Assembly: GCA_029255685.2 (NCBI GenBank)
Contig: CM055315.2
Span: 56,267,181-56,331,180 of the forward strand
Direction: 5' to 3'
Source of the DNA: Silene conica
Lineage: Eukaryota > Streptophyta > Magnoliopsida > Caryophyllales > Caryophyllaceae
DNA: 64,000 nt
Shown here: one piece after another, positions 46,965-57,404 of the stretch
Layout of the letters: the number at the start of each line of letters is the position of its first letter
Position numbering within the stretch: the first letter of the stretch is position 1
The notes under the pieces: generated by a model
Told to the model about the DNA's origin: nothing
Database searches by the model: none
What the model saw: the letters and a program-made list of their open reading frames with translations, nothing else
Made by a program: the position numbers and the translations under genes

Positions 46965-48235
46965 TGTAACACCCCCATTTATTTAAGAGCCTTTAGCAAG
47001 ACATTCTCAAATAAATAGGACTGTTACCATCCCGGAATATCCGAGGTAGTGAATAACAAGGTAAACAAACCAAAGATAATTTATATAAATACTGATTAAA
47101 TTTGAACTTGGTCTTACAACAGTTATGAGTTCCAAACTTGATAAAACGAAAGTACAACTGACGATATCTATATGTGATCTAACTCTAAGTAGGTCCATGC
47201 CATGTCTCTCTCCACGCCCAAGCTCCTAGTCCACCTGTCACTGACCTGTAAAATCTACTCCCCATTCCGGATCATCGTAGGTGTCACACGAATACACAGG
47301 GTCAACTGCGAGGTTGAGTAGAAAGATAAATAAGACAACAATATAAAATACTCCGCACCGATCCAACGCCAAATAAACTCCGCACCGATCACAAGACCCA
47401 ATAAACTCCACACCATATCACAGACCCTTTATCTCCGCACCAAACACAGACCCTTTATCTCCGCACCAAACACAGACCCTTTATCTCCGCACCAAACACA
47501 GACCCTTTATCTTCGCACCATATCGTATCACAGAATTATATATCACAATATACCAATCATATAACAATATAGATGAACATGGTTAATATCAACCAATAAA
47601 CAGATTACACATCTCATATACGTAGTATTCCCCTACCTCAATTTGTAGAAAGATAACCAACAGCTGCTAGCAATGTTCCACGCAGAAACCGTCACCTCCT
47701 TCTCTGCGCAAACGACCACCCTTGGACCTCCCTAGACCACCACGTGGACCCCTCTCCTTATTCTTGGATGTGGCGGCTATGAAAGTGTGGTGGTGGTGGT
47801 GTTTGAATTAGGGTAAAACAATACAAAAGTGATGCCTAAGTGACGGCAGGCAGCAGGCTGGTGGGAGGTGATTTTCTCAATTCTAGGGTTAGAACGAGGT
47901 GGGCTATTTGTGTTGCGCACACAAAACGAGGCCCAAGACTCGTGTGTGTGCCAACGGTCCCTAGTTCGAATCCCACAAACCACATAAAACATTACTTATT
48001 TTATAAGAAACATATTCGATGAATAATTCGCATACTCGGTCCTTAATTAACGTTGTATAAAATAATATAAAAAATATTTATGTAAAATATAACATATCAC
48101 TTATTCGATAATTAAATTATCGAATATAATCGTCCCAACACTCAAATATGAAGATTAACTATAATTATTGAACACTACTGTTCAAACACGATCAATATAA
48201 ACAATAAATATAATAATAAAATACGGGGTATTACA
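46965..48235 (-). repeat. LARD2 5' LTR (1271 bp)
   Basis: Same ends as the left LTR, with four 26-bp units at 47421-47512. It is followed by the ATAGA duplication and the continuing leader of gag-only element 2. Confidence 0.94.
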
Positions 48236-48240
48236 ATAGA

Positions 48241-50484
48241 ACTCTTGGTTGATGACAAATCATAATCTATTCATCTTAGCCCGGAACACATTGACCACTG
48301 GTCCTCTACACTTCCGTTGAGTACAAACCAAATTTCAATTGCATCGAGATGCGATCCGCCCACTGGACTGAATCCACCTCATTGCCCCACTTATCCTACG
48401 TAATGGGGTTCGTACTGCTCACTGGACTAGCACCACCCCACGAAATAGAAGCTCATGGGTTCTACTATTTGGTAAGGCTATTTCTCAATTGTTTTGTTTA
48501 ATATAGAGGTCTTGTCAATTTATTATCTATCTCCTTTAAGCGAATTAAATCGGTGAACTCGATAATTATAATTGACACGGTCGTTATTAACGATCTAAAC
48601 TAATATGCATGTTTATGGCGATTTGGCTATGCATGCAAACATATTAAAATGCAAAAATAAAAGCAATAAAGCAATAAAATCCTAGTATGGCCTTCCTAGT
48701 AATAGTAAAAACTAATTAACTATTACAAATTCGGAAACCAACTCCATGGTCCCTTGAACTTCATTGGCACGCCATCCAAGAAAACACCGTCTTGTCGGAA
48801 CTCCTTTCCGTATGGCACCGTCTTTTGGATCTCCGGAATTACAATAAAATAATACAACTACTCTATTGTAAAACTGAAAATTTAAATTAAATTACAAACC
48901 CGTGATGCGAGATCACATAAATTACAACCGAATCAATATCCCCTTTCATTACGGGTAATATTGATCGATTAAAGCTAAGGCCATACTAAGGAAAAATTAC
49001 ATAATTCCAAATTATATAAAAACATTCAAATATGACATTCACATTAAATAGAATGCAATAATAAAATATGTATGCACATGCTCAATTTTTAATGTCAAAT
49101 CGCCTTATGGGAGCAAATATCTCATATTTGTTTACGGTTTTTACGGATATGCGCGATTTTAACTATTAAAATCATCCAAAATTACATAAATCTCATTTAT
49201 GTCCAAGTTAATCATCCTAACTTACTTTAGGAATTAATTTTTAGTCTCTACTAATATTTGATCATGATCTAACTTGATTTTGCATTATTGTTCATAAATT
49301 ACTTGTATTTTCGGGAAAAATAAACAAAATATGGCCAAATGAGTCAATAAAATTCGAAATTTAAAATTCAAAAATTTTAAACTTTCTGGAAATTTTATAA
49401 AAATTCAGAAATTATTAAAATGGTCTTTTGCAAATATATATGGTTTATTTCTTAATTAAATCATATAAAAGCCGTTTTTATGGTTTAAAATCCGATTTAA
49501 ATTATAAAAACTTGCAATAATTTGCCATAAATTTTTAGTCATCCTAAAATTTATATTAGAACCTTAAAATGACCAAAAATTACAGACCATGCTCGAAATT
49601 TTATTTTTACGACTCATAAAAAACGATTATTAACTAATTAACTCATAAAAATTAATAATCATAAAAACAGTAACCTTTTGATATCCAACTTTTAGATATG
49701 ATGTTCCTATTATATAAGACATCTATGGGTAAAATTTTATGCCATAATATTAAGATTAACTATTTTTAACACAATAAGTCATTATTTAGCCGATTTTAAC
49801 TATTAAAATTACAAAACATGCATCACTTGAGAATAAATTCTCAAAAATTATATACATCCTGTAAATATTGCATGTGACATTGTGTTAAATTTTTATGGCA
49901 AAATTCAAACTATAACTATTAAAGTCGAATTTAAGTCACTATTAATCCGATTTTTACTATAAAAATCATTAATCATGCAATACAAGTCCAATAAATCCGA
50001 AAATTTATACATGTATTTTATATATTGCATGTGACTTCTCATAAAATTTTTAAGGTCAAATTCGAAATATAACCTTCTAAACCCATTTTTACTCATATTA
50101 TGACTATTTATCTCATAAAATTCATAATCCATGCATATTAACTCCATTTCTTACGAAACATCATATACAATATATTAAATATGCATGTGAGAACATATCA
50201 AAAAATCTCGGCCAGATGTTAAGTTTTACTATTTTTCCCATTAATTGTTGTTTAAAATCGATTTAAACTACAAAATATACAAATAAATATAAAAATGAAC
50301 AATAAAAATCCATAAAATTATTTTTATGTCCTAAAACCATTTTAGAAACAGAAACTTTAACATGCAAAATTATTTTGTGATTTATCATAATAAATCAAAA
50401 TATTTCGAAAATACCGAAATATATATATGTTAATCCGATTTAACATTAATCATGAATCCGATCATGCATGCAACAACCGTAATG
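48241..50484 (-). other. Gag-only Copia 2 leader (non-coding)
   Basis: Together with 41934-42175 this is the 2.5 kb leader between primer site and gag. No gene is seen. Blocks match the leader of element 1. Bases 49740-50215 form the degenerate repeat array. Confidence 0.75.
49740..50215 (-). repeat. Degenerate ~157-bp tandem repeats in Copia 2 leader
   Basis: Landmark TAAATTTTTATGGCA or a variant has its GG core near 49740, 49897, 50054 and 50210, intervals of 156-157 bp. Other shared words per unit are GCATGTGAC, TATACATG and CGATTTTTA. It is the same repeat as at 31831-32490. Confidence 0.65.
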
Positions 50485-50495
50485 TTCTGATACCA
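50485..50495 (-). other. Gag-only Copia 2 primer-binding site
   Basis: The complement reads TGGTATCAGAA, a shortened tRNA-Met primer match 2 bp inside the 5' LTR. Confidence 0.85.
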
Positions 50496-50497
50496 CT

Positions 50498-51807
50498 TGT
50501 TGGAAACTAAGTTCCTGATCCTAATGGAAACTAAGTTCCTGATTTTATACTCAAATCTAATGTGAGTTAAGTTTATTTAAGTTTAGTCATTAAAACTTAA
50601 TTAGATCTTATGCATGCATGATGATCTCATAAGATGTGATTGTCCTTACATTGGTTTTAGAAGGTTTATACTCAATAATCACCTATTATTTGAGTCTTCA
50701 AATAACCGAAATCCTCTTGTAACGATCTAACAAAAATCGTCTCCTAAATGTGCGTATCAAGGACCCGATCTCAAACTAATACAAATTTGTTACTAGAAAA
50801 TTAGTATTAGTATACTAGAAATACTAACAATATTACCCTTAATATTATCAATATAGGAAATAATATATTTTCTTAGAAAAACTCTTTTACTGGAAATATA
50901 GTGAGAATGATGTTGTAGTGTTGTGTTGAATGAGCAAGCATCAAAACTAACAACCATTAGTATTAGTGAAGTGTGTATGTATATATTATATAGAGCAATA
51001 CATGCTCTCTTTTAGTGTATTAGGCCGGCCAACATGAGCCTTCTAAGGCCAATGCATGCTCTTCTAGCTCTTACACAAGAGCTAGCAAGATTCCTTACAT
51101 AATCCCTTTTGCATTCTACACTCAACCATCTTATACATTTACACACACAACTATCGCATACACTACACTTACACGGCTGAAATATGGTTCAAAATGGACC
51201 CATTTTATTTTTGTCAATTGTGTTAATTTGTAACATGTCACACATGTCCCATAACACATGACCCAATTTGTTAATTATGCAATTTTAACTATTAGAATTC
51301 ATAATTTACAAATTTATTACATTTAAATAATTATTCCAATATTTCGAAATTATTATTGTATAAAATGTAATATCATAATTTTAATTACAACTCTTTGTAA
51401 TTTTATGATCAACCGTGTTCATTCTCAATTTAATCGTTTCCCAAACGAATAAATAAAAACAGAGTAATAAAACGATTTTATTACTTTGACTATTATTATT
51501 ATTATAATCCTATTATAAAATATTTGTCATATAAAATTATTTCCAAATTTCCAGATATTAATTAATTCGTATCCAATGCAATATTAATTAATTTATTCCA
51601 TTGAGACGGAATTCCCTAAAGATATGACCTTAAGGGATCAACTGATCACCACCATCATATGACGATAATGTCAAACTCTAGACAGCCGATCATTATCGGT
51701 AAATATTGATCAGTTGACTTTAAAAGAGTAACACTCCCAGTTGTGTTTCATTCAAATGAGTTTTAATTACGTCAACACACTGTTGTCGAGGACACTTCCT
51801 CCAACAC
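50498..51807 (-). repeat. Gag-only Copia 2, 5' LTR (1310 bp)
   Basis: Same ends as 36113-37419. Hairpin outer arms are 51638-51648 and 51707-51717; inner arms are 51663-51670 and 51691-51698. Followed by CAAGG. Confidence 0.93.
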
Positions 51808-51812
51808 AAGGA

Positions 51813-53010
51813 TCCCTTAGATGATTTAACAATTTTGGATAAGTGTGCAGGTAATCCAGCTGAGAATGCTGAAGAGCTGGATGTTGTGGAAGCAGAGATA
51901 GAGGAATATGAGCTGACTGAGGAAGAGGATGAGAAACTAATAAGCTTGGCTAATGCTAATCTGGTAAACATGTGTTATTCTATTATTACTGATTCTGTTC
52001 AGGCCGTAGAGGTAAAGTTACCAGAGCGTAAGCCACTTCCTCCTAATCTTAAGTATGTTTTCCTAGATGATATTGAGCAGTATCCTGCAATTGTTTGTTC
52101 TAAACTTGATCCTAACCAACTTTCTGCCTTAATGACTGTTCTAAAAAAGAATAGGAAACCTTTAGGTTATTCTCTGGATGACATTAAGGGCATCAGTCCT
52201 GATGTTTGCATGCATAGGATAGAGTTAGAGGAAGGGCATAAGCCCTATAGACAGGGTCAACGTAAGTTGAACCCTAAGATGCAGGAGATAGTTATGGCTG
52301 AGGTAATGAAACTTCTTGATGCAGATATTATTTATTCAGTTGGCAACTCCAAGTGGGTTAGCCCATTTCAGGTGGTTCCTAATAAAGGAGGAACCACAGT
52401 GGTTAGACATGAGAAAAATGAATTAATACCTACTAGAGTAGTGACAGGGTGGCGGATGTGCATTGATTATAGACAGTTAAATGCCGCCACCAAGAAAGAC
52501 CATTTCCCCCTTCCCTTTGTTAACCAAATGACTGAGAGACTTACTTCTAATAAATTCTTCTGTTTTCTAGATGGTTATTCAGGTTTTTTCCAGATTCCCA
52601 TCCATCTTGATGATCAGAGTAAGACTACTTTTACATGCCCACAAGGTGTTTTTGCATACCGCATAATGCCTTTTGGGTTGTGTAATGCTCCTGCCACCTT
52701 TCAAAGGTGTATGATGGGTATCTTTTATGATTTTATATAAAACATTATGGAGGTATTTATGGATGATTTTTCTGTTTATGGTAATGCGTTTGATCAATGC
52801 CTAGCTAACCTTGATAAAGTCTTGCAGCATTGTATGATGTAAACCTTGTCTTAAATTGGGAAAAGTGTCAGTTTATGGTTACTGAGGGGGTAGTGTTAGG
52901 GCATCTTATATCTAATAAGGGTATACATGTAGATAAAGCAAAGGTGCAAGTGATTGAGCAATTGCCCCCTCCTGTTAATGTTAAGGGGGTGAGAAGTTTC
53001 TTAGGACATC
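51813..53010 (+). pseudogene. Athila reverse transcriptase region (broken)
   Basis: Continues pol after the Copia insertion. An acidic linker (AEIEEYELTEEEDEKL) is followed by RT with HRIELEEGHKP, GWRMCIDYRQLNAATKKDHFPLPF, FLDGYSGFFQI, MPFGLCNAPATFQRCMM and the catalytic FMDD in VFMDDFSVYG. TAA at 52738-52740 interrupts between CMMGIFYDFI and NIMEVFMDD. A frameshift lies at about 52825-52835 before VNLVLNWEKCQFMV. Another, apparently one missing base, lies near 53011 in the LGHxGFYRRF segment. The enzyme would copy element RNA into DNA; this copy is inactive. All motifs are present, so decay is recent. Confidence 0.9.
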
Positions 53011-54940
53011 AGGTTTTTACCGGCGTTTCATTAAGGACTTTTCTAAGATTGCTAAACCACTTACACAATTGCTTCTTAAGGATGCTGTCTTTGATTTTAC
53101 TGATGAGTGCCTTTCAGCTTTTAACAGGTTGAAGGAAGCTTTGGTCTCAGCACCAATCATCCAGCCACCAGATTGGGATCTCCCATTTGAGATCATGTGC
53201 GATGCCAGTGACTATGCTTTGGGTGTTGTGCTTGGCCAAAGTAAGAACAAGGCTCTTAATGCTATATACTATGCGAACCGTACCCTAGATGAGAATCAAG
53301 TCAACTACTTCACCACTGAGAAGGAGATGCTAGTTGTGATCTTTGCCTTAGAGAAATTCAGGTCCTATTTGGTAGGTAATAAGGTAATTGTTTACACTGA
53401 CCATGCAGCTTTGAAAGTTCTCTTCCAGAAGAAAGATTCAAAGCCAAGGCTGTTGAGGTGGATACTCCTTCTACAAGAGTTTGACATTGAGATTAGGGAC
53501 AAGAAAGGCGCGGAGAATGTGGTAGCTGACCACCTATCTCGCCTTCAGTTGACTGATGGGGAAGATTCTTTACCTATTGATGATTCATTTCCTGATGAGA
53601 GTTTGTTTGTCATTATTAATAGTTCAGGTTCTTATTCCCCTCCTTGGTATGCTGATTTTGCTAATTTTGCTGTCACAGGTAAAATTCCTCCAGAGTTGTC
53701 ATGGCAACAAAAGAAGAGATTCATGTTTGATGCAAAACAGTATTTTTAGGATGACCCTTATGTTTTCAACGAATGCGGAGATGGACTTATCCGGAGATGC
53801 GTCCCCCAGTGGGAGGTGAAGGACATTCTGGAAGCATGTCACTCTTCTGCATATGGTGGTCACCACGGTCCATCTAGGACCGTGGCCAAGGTATTACAGT
53901 CTGGTTTATATTGGCCTACTTTGCATGCTGACTGTAGGAATTTTGTACGTAGTTGTGATGCTTGTCAAAGATCTGGGAATGTCTCAAAAAGACATGAGAT
54001 GCCACAGGTTGGTATTTTAGAGGTAGATATTTTTTATGTTTGGGGCATTGATTATCAAGGACCTTTCCCCAGTAGTCAAGGTAACAGGTATATTCTTGTA
54101 GTTGTTGATTATGTATCTAAATGAGTAGAAGTTATTGCTACTCCCCATTGTGATGCAAAAGCTGTTATTAAACTGTTTAAGAAAATCATATTTCCTCGTT
54201 TTGGTGTCCCTAGGATTGTCATTAGTGATGGAGGTATGCATTTTAAAGAGAAACAATTGGGTGCCTTGCTAAATAAATTCGGTGTCCAACATCGTAGGGG
54301 TCTAGCATATCACCCTCAGACTAGTGGTCAAGTTGAGATCTCTAATAGAGAACTTAAGGAGACCCTAGCCAAAGTTGTTTCTAAATCTAGGAAAGATTGG
54401 AGTCTAAAACTTGATGATGTTTTATGGGCCTATAGAACTGCGTTCAAAACCCCAATCGGAATGTCACCATTCCGGTTGATCTATGGTAAGACTTGTCACT
54501 TACCAGTTGAGCTAGAACGCAAGTCTTGGTGGGATATTAGTGATCTTAATTTAGACCCTAACATATCCCGTGAGAAACGTTTATCGCAGCTTAACGAGTT
54601 AGAGGAATTCAGGTTGCTAGCCTATGACAATGCCAGGATTTACAAAGACAAAACCAAGCGCTGGCATGACAAGAGAATCATTAGGCGTGATTTTCAGGTA
54701 GGTGATAAGGTGTTGCTTTTTAATGCTCGTATTCGTCTTTTTCCTGGTAAGCTGAAATCCAGGTGGAGCGGACCTTACACTATCACAGCTGTCTCAAAGT
54801 TTGGGTCAATTGAGTTAGAAACCTCATCCGGTGAGAGGTTTAAAGTTAATGGCCAATATGTGAAGCACTTCCGTGGAGAGAATGAATTCATTGGGAAGGT
54901 TGAAGTTTCCTACTTTGACCCTTTTTCGGATGCTTCATGA
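53011..54940 (+). pseudogene. Athila RNase H and integrase region (broken)
   Basis: One frame reads [15 protein letters not shown], then RNase H with [32 protein letters not shown] and VADHLSRL. Integrase follows with an HHCC finger (ACHSSAYGGHHGP, CRNFVRSCDACQR) and the catalytic residues in GIDYQGPFP, VISDGG and [12 protein letters not shown]. The C-terminal part has [20 protein letters not shown], and the stop is after FDPFSDAS. There are two nonsense changes: TAG at 53747-53749 and TGA at 54122-54124, both at positions where related elements have Trp. Otherwise the frame is continuous. RNase H removes the RNA template and integrase inserts the cDNA; neither can be made intact here. Confidence 0.92.
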
Positions 54941-55127
54941 TAGATAAAAAGGTCGTGCGGGACCTCTTAAACCAGCACTAACCGGGAGGCAACCCGTGTT
55001 GTAGCTTAATTTTGTTTTTTTTTTAATTTCCCTTTTGGAGGAACACGTTTTCTGTCATGTTTTTACACTTTTTGATGGAATTTTGAGCTTTTGCGGAAGA
55101 AAAATAGGCCGAACTGTCAGGTACCTA

Positions 55128-55223
55128 GGTCGACCGACCTACTAGTGAGGTCGACCGACCTTCTGACATCAATAAATGACTTCTGACAAACAGGTACGCA
55201 GGAGCCAGGTCGGTCGACCGACC
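55128..55223 (-). repeat. 21-bp-phased motif pair plus single palindrome, Athila spacer
   Basis: GGTCGACCGACC at 55128 and 55149 (spacer TACTAGTGA). The complement is followed by CTGACAG. A further unit at 55208-55223 is the full palindrome GGTCGGTCGACCGACC without a partner. Confidence 0.88.
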
Positions 55224-55309
55224 TCGAGGCAGATTACCGGGATTTAGAGTAAGGGTTTTAAGTTTATTTTTGTTTGAAAACAAGTCATTTTCTTCACACT
55301 TTCGAACAA

Positions 55310-55331
55310 CCCCCCCCCCCCCCCCCCCCCC
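55310..55331. repeat. C22 homopolymer
   Basis: Twenty-two consecutive C bases precede CTCTAAAAACCCTAA. The length may be unstable or misassembled. Confidence 0.9.
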
Positions 55332-55696
55332 TCTAAAAACCCTAACTGCCTCCTTCCTTCATCCTTCACTCATTTTTTTTGCTTTCTCTCATTTTCCCAT
55401 CAAAGGTATGTGTTCTTTAGCTTCTCCTTTCCTTTTTTTCGTTTTATAGACTCTTAATTCCGTTTCTAGGTAGATTCTTGTTTATATTTTCAGTTTGATT
55501 TTGCTTTTTGGAGTTTATTCTTCTTTTGTTTTTGTTTTTCCTTTTGTTTTTCCTTCCTCTTTAGCTTCTATAGTTTCAGATATATATTCTTGTGTGGTTT
55601 TTTGTGCTGTTAGGGTTAGTTTGAATTTCCCCCTAATTTTTCTATGCTTAAATTCAGTCGAAATTTGAACCGCGCGTTGATTCTGTTGTAACCGTC

Positions 55697-55870
55697 AGTC
55701 AACCGACCAGAAATGGAGGTCGGCCGACCAAACTGCGTTTTTCAGAAACTCATTTCTGCGTTTGATCGGTCGGTCGGCCTGAGTAGTAGGTCGGTCGCCT
55801 TGGTACTGTTACAGGAGGTCTGACTTTACTGGCAGATGGTCGGTCGACCTTGAGGTGAGGTCGGTCGACC
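55697..55870 (+). repeat. Three 21-bp-phased GGTCGGTCGACC pairs, Athila spacer
   Basis: Units start at 55697/55718, 55768/55789 and 55838/55859, each pair 21 bp apart. Pair-to-pair steps are 71 and 70; the 70 is explained by one missing A in the unit at 55789. Several units have one or two substitutions, yet the spacing holds. Downstream boxes are CTGTTACAG and CTATTACAG after pairs 2 and 3. Orientation is opposite to the LTR and gag pairs. Confidence 0.88.
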
Positions 55871-55991
55871 TCGTTACTATTACAGGGGCTTTTAATTCGC
55901 AACTTCGCTCTTTTATTTTGATAAATAAATGTTCTAATGTTACAAGGAGTCTAAGTATTGAGAGCAATTGTTGTAATTTTGCAGATTCATC

Positions 55992-57404
55992 ATGTCTAGC
56001 CGAGGACAAGGAGGAAAAAGATCTCGCACTGCCGGAGCAAGCACTTCAAGGGGCCGAGCAAGTGGGTCCGGAGGACTAACAGCGCTTGACACGGATAGTC
56101 CGGAAGTCATCTTTCACACTCCAGCTCAAAAGGCCCGGTTCCTCCAGCTTTCGACCTATTGCCTTGTGGTGGTCACCCGGTTCTTATGCGAGCCGGCATT
56201 GAGGGCCTTGGGTTGCTATGATGATGTGGTGGGCTTGCTCAACGGGATGGGTTTTTCGGGACTCGTCACGATGGATGAGTTTACTTTTCCTATTCTTACT
56301 CTTGAGTTCTTTTCCTCTTTTCTATTTGATGTTCATGCTTACAACCCAAGCTATAATAATAAGTGCATATCTTTTAGGCTGTTTAATGTTACTTATTCTT
56401 TAACTTTAAGTGAATTTGCCGAGTACTTAGGCTTGTCTTCTACGGGTCGTACGGGTGACTCTTCTGAGTCGTACACTGTCATGTGGTCTTGCCTTTCTGA
56501 TTCCAGCAATAGGAGGAAGAAGAGCATTACCGTTCACTTACCCGTTCCCCGTTATTATTTGCGTCTTTTGGCCAACACTGTTTTTGGCCGCAAGGAGTCT
56601 CAAAATGTTAAAAACATTGAGCTCTCTATTTTTTCTGGCTATATTAATGTCAGACGTTTGGGTAAGAGGTTTTATAACATTGCTTATCTGGTCGCCTCTC
56701 ACTTTGTGGCGGTTGGCGATGGAACTTCTTTGACCACTATTGTTTGTGGTGGGCAAGTCACTCGTTTGGCTCACTCACTTATTTATCAGTTCCCCCGCTT
56801 TGAGGATGCGCTTCACCCTACCGCCCGATACATGGACATGGCTTATGTCAAGTCCGTGCATTGGGTGGATAGGAAGGATTATTGGAAGGTTGATACTTAC
56901 CTCAGTGATCGCATCCCTATCACTACGGCTCCCCCCATGCTACCCCTTGATACTTTTCAGGGGGAGCCTAGACCACTCCTCCTATCCTACCGCCTTCCAC
57001 TTAGGGGAGGCACCTTTAGAGGCCATAGGGTTCCCGCCCCTGGTGCCCACTTTGCTGCACCTGAGACGGGGTATCCCACTGATTTTACTGCTCCTCCTAA
57101 TATTGGTATTCCTCCTGTCGTTGATAACAGATCTCTCCCGCATATGATGGCGGACCTTTGCAGGCAGTTCAACCGGAAACAGTTGGACGATTGTCTCTAC
57201 CAGTACCGGGGCTACTCGGAGTATGTTACTCAGGGTAGGCTCCCCACCGGCCCATGGACTCACCCCTCCTGGTACACACCTCAGGCAGGCGGTCAAGGGT
57301 ACGGGGAAGCTTCGGGATCCGTCTCGGGATCAGGCATAGGGTCTGATGACGAAGAGGAGGAGGGAGAGGAACAAAGTGGGTCGGAATATGACCCGGAGGA
57401 CTAG
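55992..57404 (+). CDS. ATHILA ORF1-family protein (470 aa), intact
   Basis: An open frame downstream of integrase, starting ATGTCTAGCCGAGGACAAGG with a Ser/Arg/Gly-rich basic N-terminus. The core reads FLCEPALRALGCYDDVVGLLNGMG, TFPILTLEFFSSF, ISFRLFNVTYSLTLSEFAEYLGL and PRYYLRLLANTVFGR, typical of the ATHILA ORF-1 family (as in Pfam ATHILA; recalled, not searched). The C-terminus is acidic (SDDEEEEGEEQSGSEYDPED). No signal peptide or membrane segment is obvious, so envelope function is not supported although the position is the one called env-like. It may bind nucleic acid or chromatin, but the function is unknown. It has no lesion, whereas gag-pol of the same element has many. Confidence 0.75.
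   Translation: MSSRGQGGKRSRTAGASTSRGRASGSGGLTALDTDSPEVIFHTPAQKARFLQLSTYCLVVVTRFLCEPALRALGCYDDVVGLLNGMGFSGLVTMDEFTFPILTLEFFSSFLFDVHAYNPSYNNKCISFRLFNVTYSLTLSEFAEYLGLSSTGRTGDSSESYTVMWSCLSDSSNRRKKSITVHLPVPRYYLRLLANTVFGRKESQNVKNIELSIFSGYINVRRLGKRFYNIAYLVASHFVAVGDGTSLTTIVCGGQVTRLAHSLIYQFPRFEDALHPTARYMDMAYVKSVHWVDRKDYWKVDTYLSDRIPITTAPPMLPLDTFQGEPRPLLLSYRLPLRGGTFRGHRVPAPGAHFAAPETGYPTDFTAPPNIGIPPVVDNRSLPHMMADLCRQFNRKQLDDCLYQYRGYSEYVTQGRLPTGPWTHPSWYTPQAGGQGYGEASGSVSGSGIGSDDEEEEGEEQSGSEYDPED

Larger units (their letters stand above)
42181..48235 (-). mobile_element. LARD2: complete non-autonomous LTR retrotransposon (6055 bp)
   Basis: LTRs of 1323 and 1271 bp (TGTAACACCCCC...GGGTATTACA) with the 5-bp duplication ATAGA at 42176-42180 and 48236-48240. 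The primer site is beside the right LTR and the purine tract beside the left LTR, so it reads on the minus strand. The interior has no gene. LTRs differ at about 10 sites plus a 52-bp difference in a tandem array. It is a relative of LARD1 with shorter LTRs. Confidence 0.94.
36113..51807 (-). mobile_element. Gag-only Copia retrotransposon 2 (minus strand)
   Basis: LTRs TGTTGGAAAC...CCTCCAACA lie at 36113-37419 and 50498-51807. Flanks are CATGG (36108-36112) and CAAGG (51808-51812), a 5-bp duplication with one change. The purine tract (complement CAAGTGGGAGAT) is beside the left LTR and the primer site beside the right LTR. Only gag is coded. It hosts a hAT-like MITE in gag and LARD2 in its leader; without these it is about 9.2 kb. 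By eye the LTRs differ at about 11 bases and 2 indels in 1307 bp. It is a different family from element 1, but with the same layout, leader repeats and LTR hairpin. Confidence 0.88.
54941..55991 (+). other. Athila spacer between integrase and ORF1-like gene
   Basis: 1.05 kb non-coding. It holds four motif pairs and a single 16-bp palindrome, a C22 run at 55310-55331, and T/C-rich stretches that could serve as a splice acceptor tract for subgenomic expression of the next frame. That use is only inferred. Confidence 0.7.

Noticed and set aside
55992..57404. Calling the ATHILA ORF1-like frame an envelope protein
   Set aside because: No signal peptide, membrane segment or glycoprotein feature is visible; position alone does not justify envelope function.
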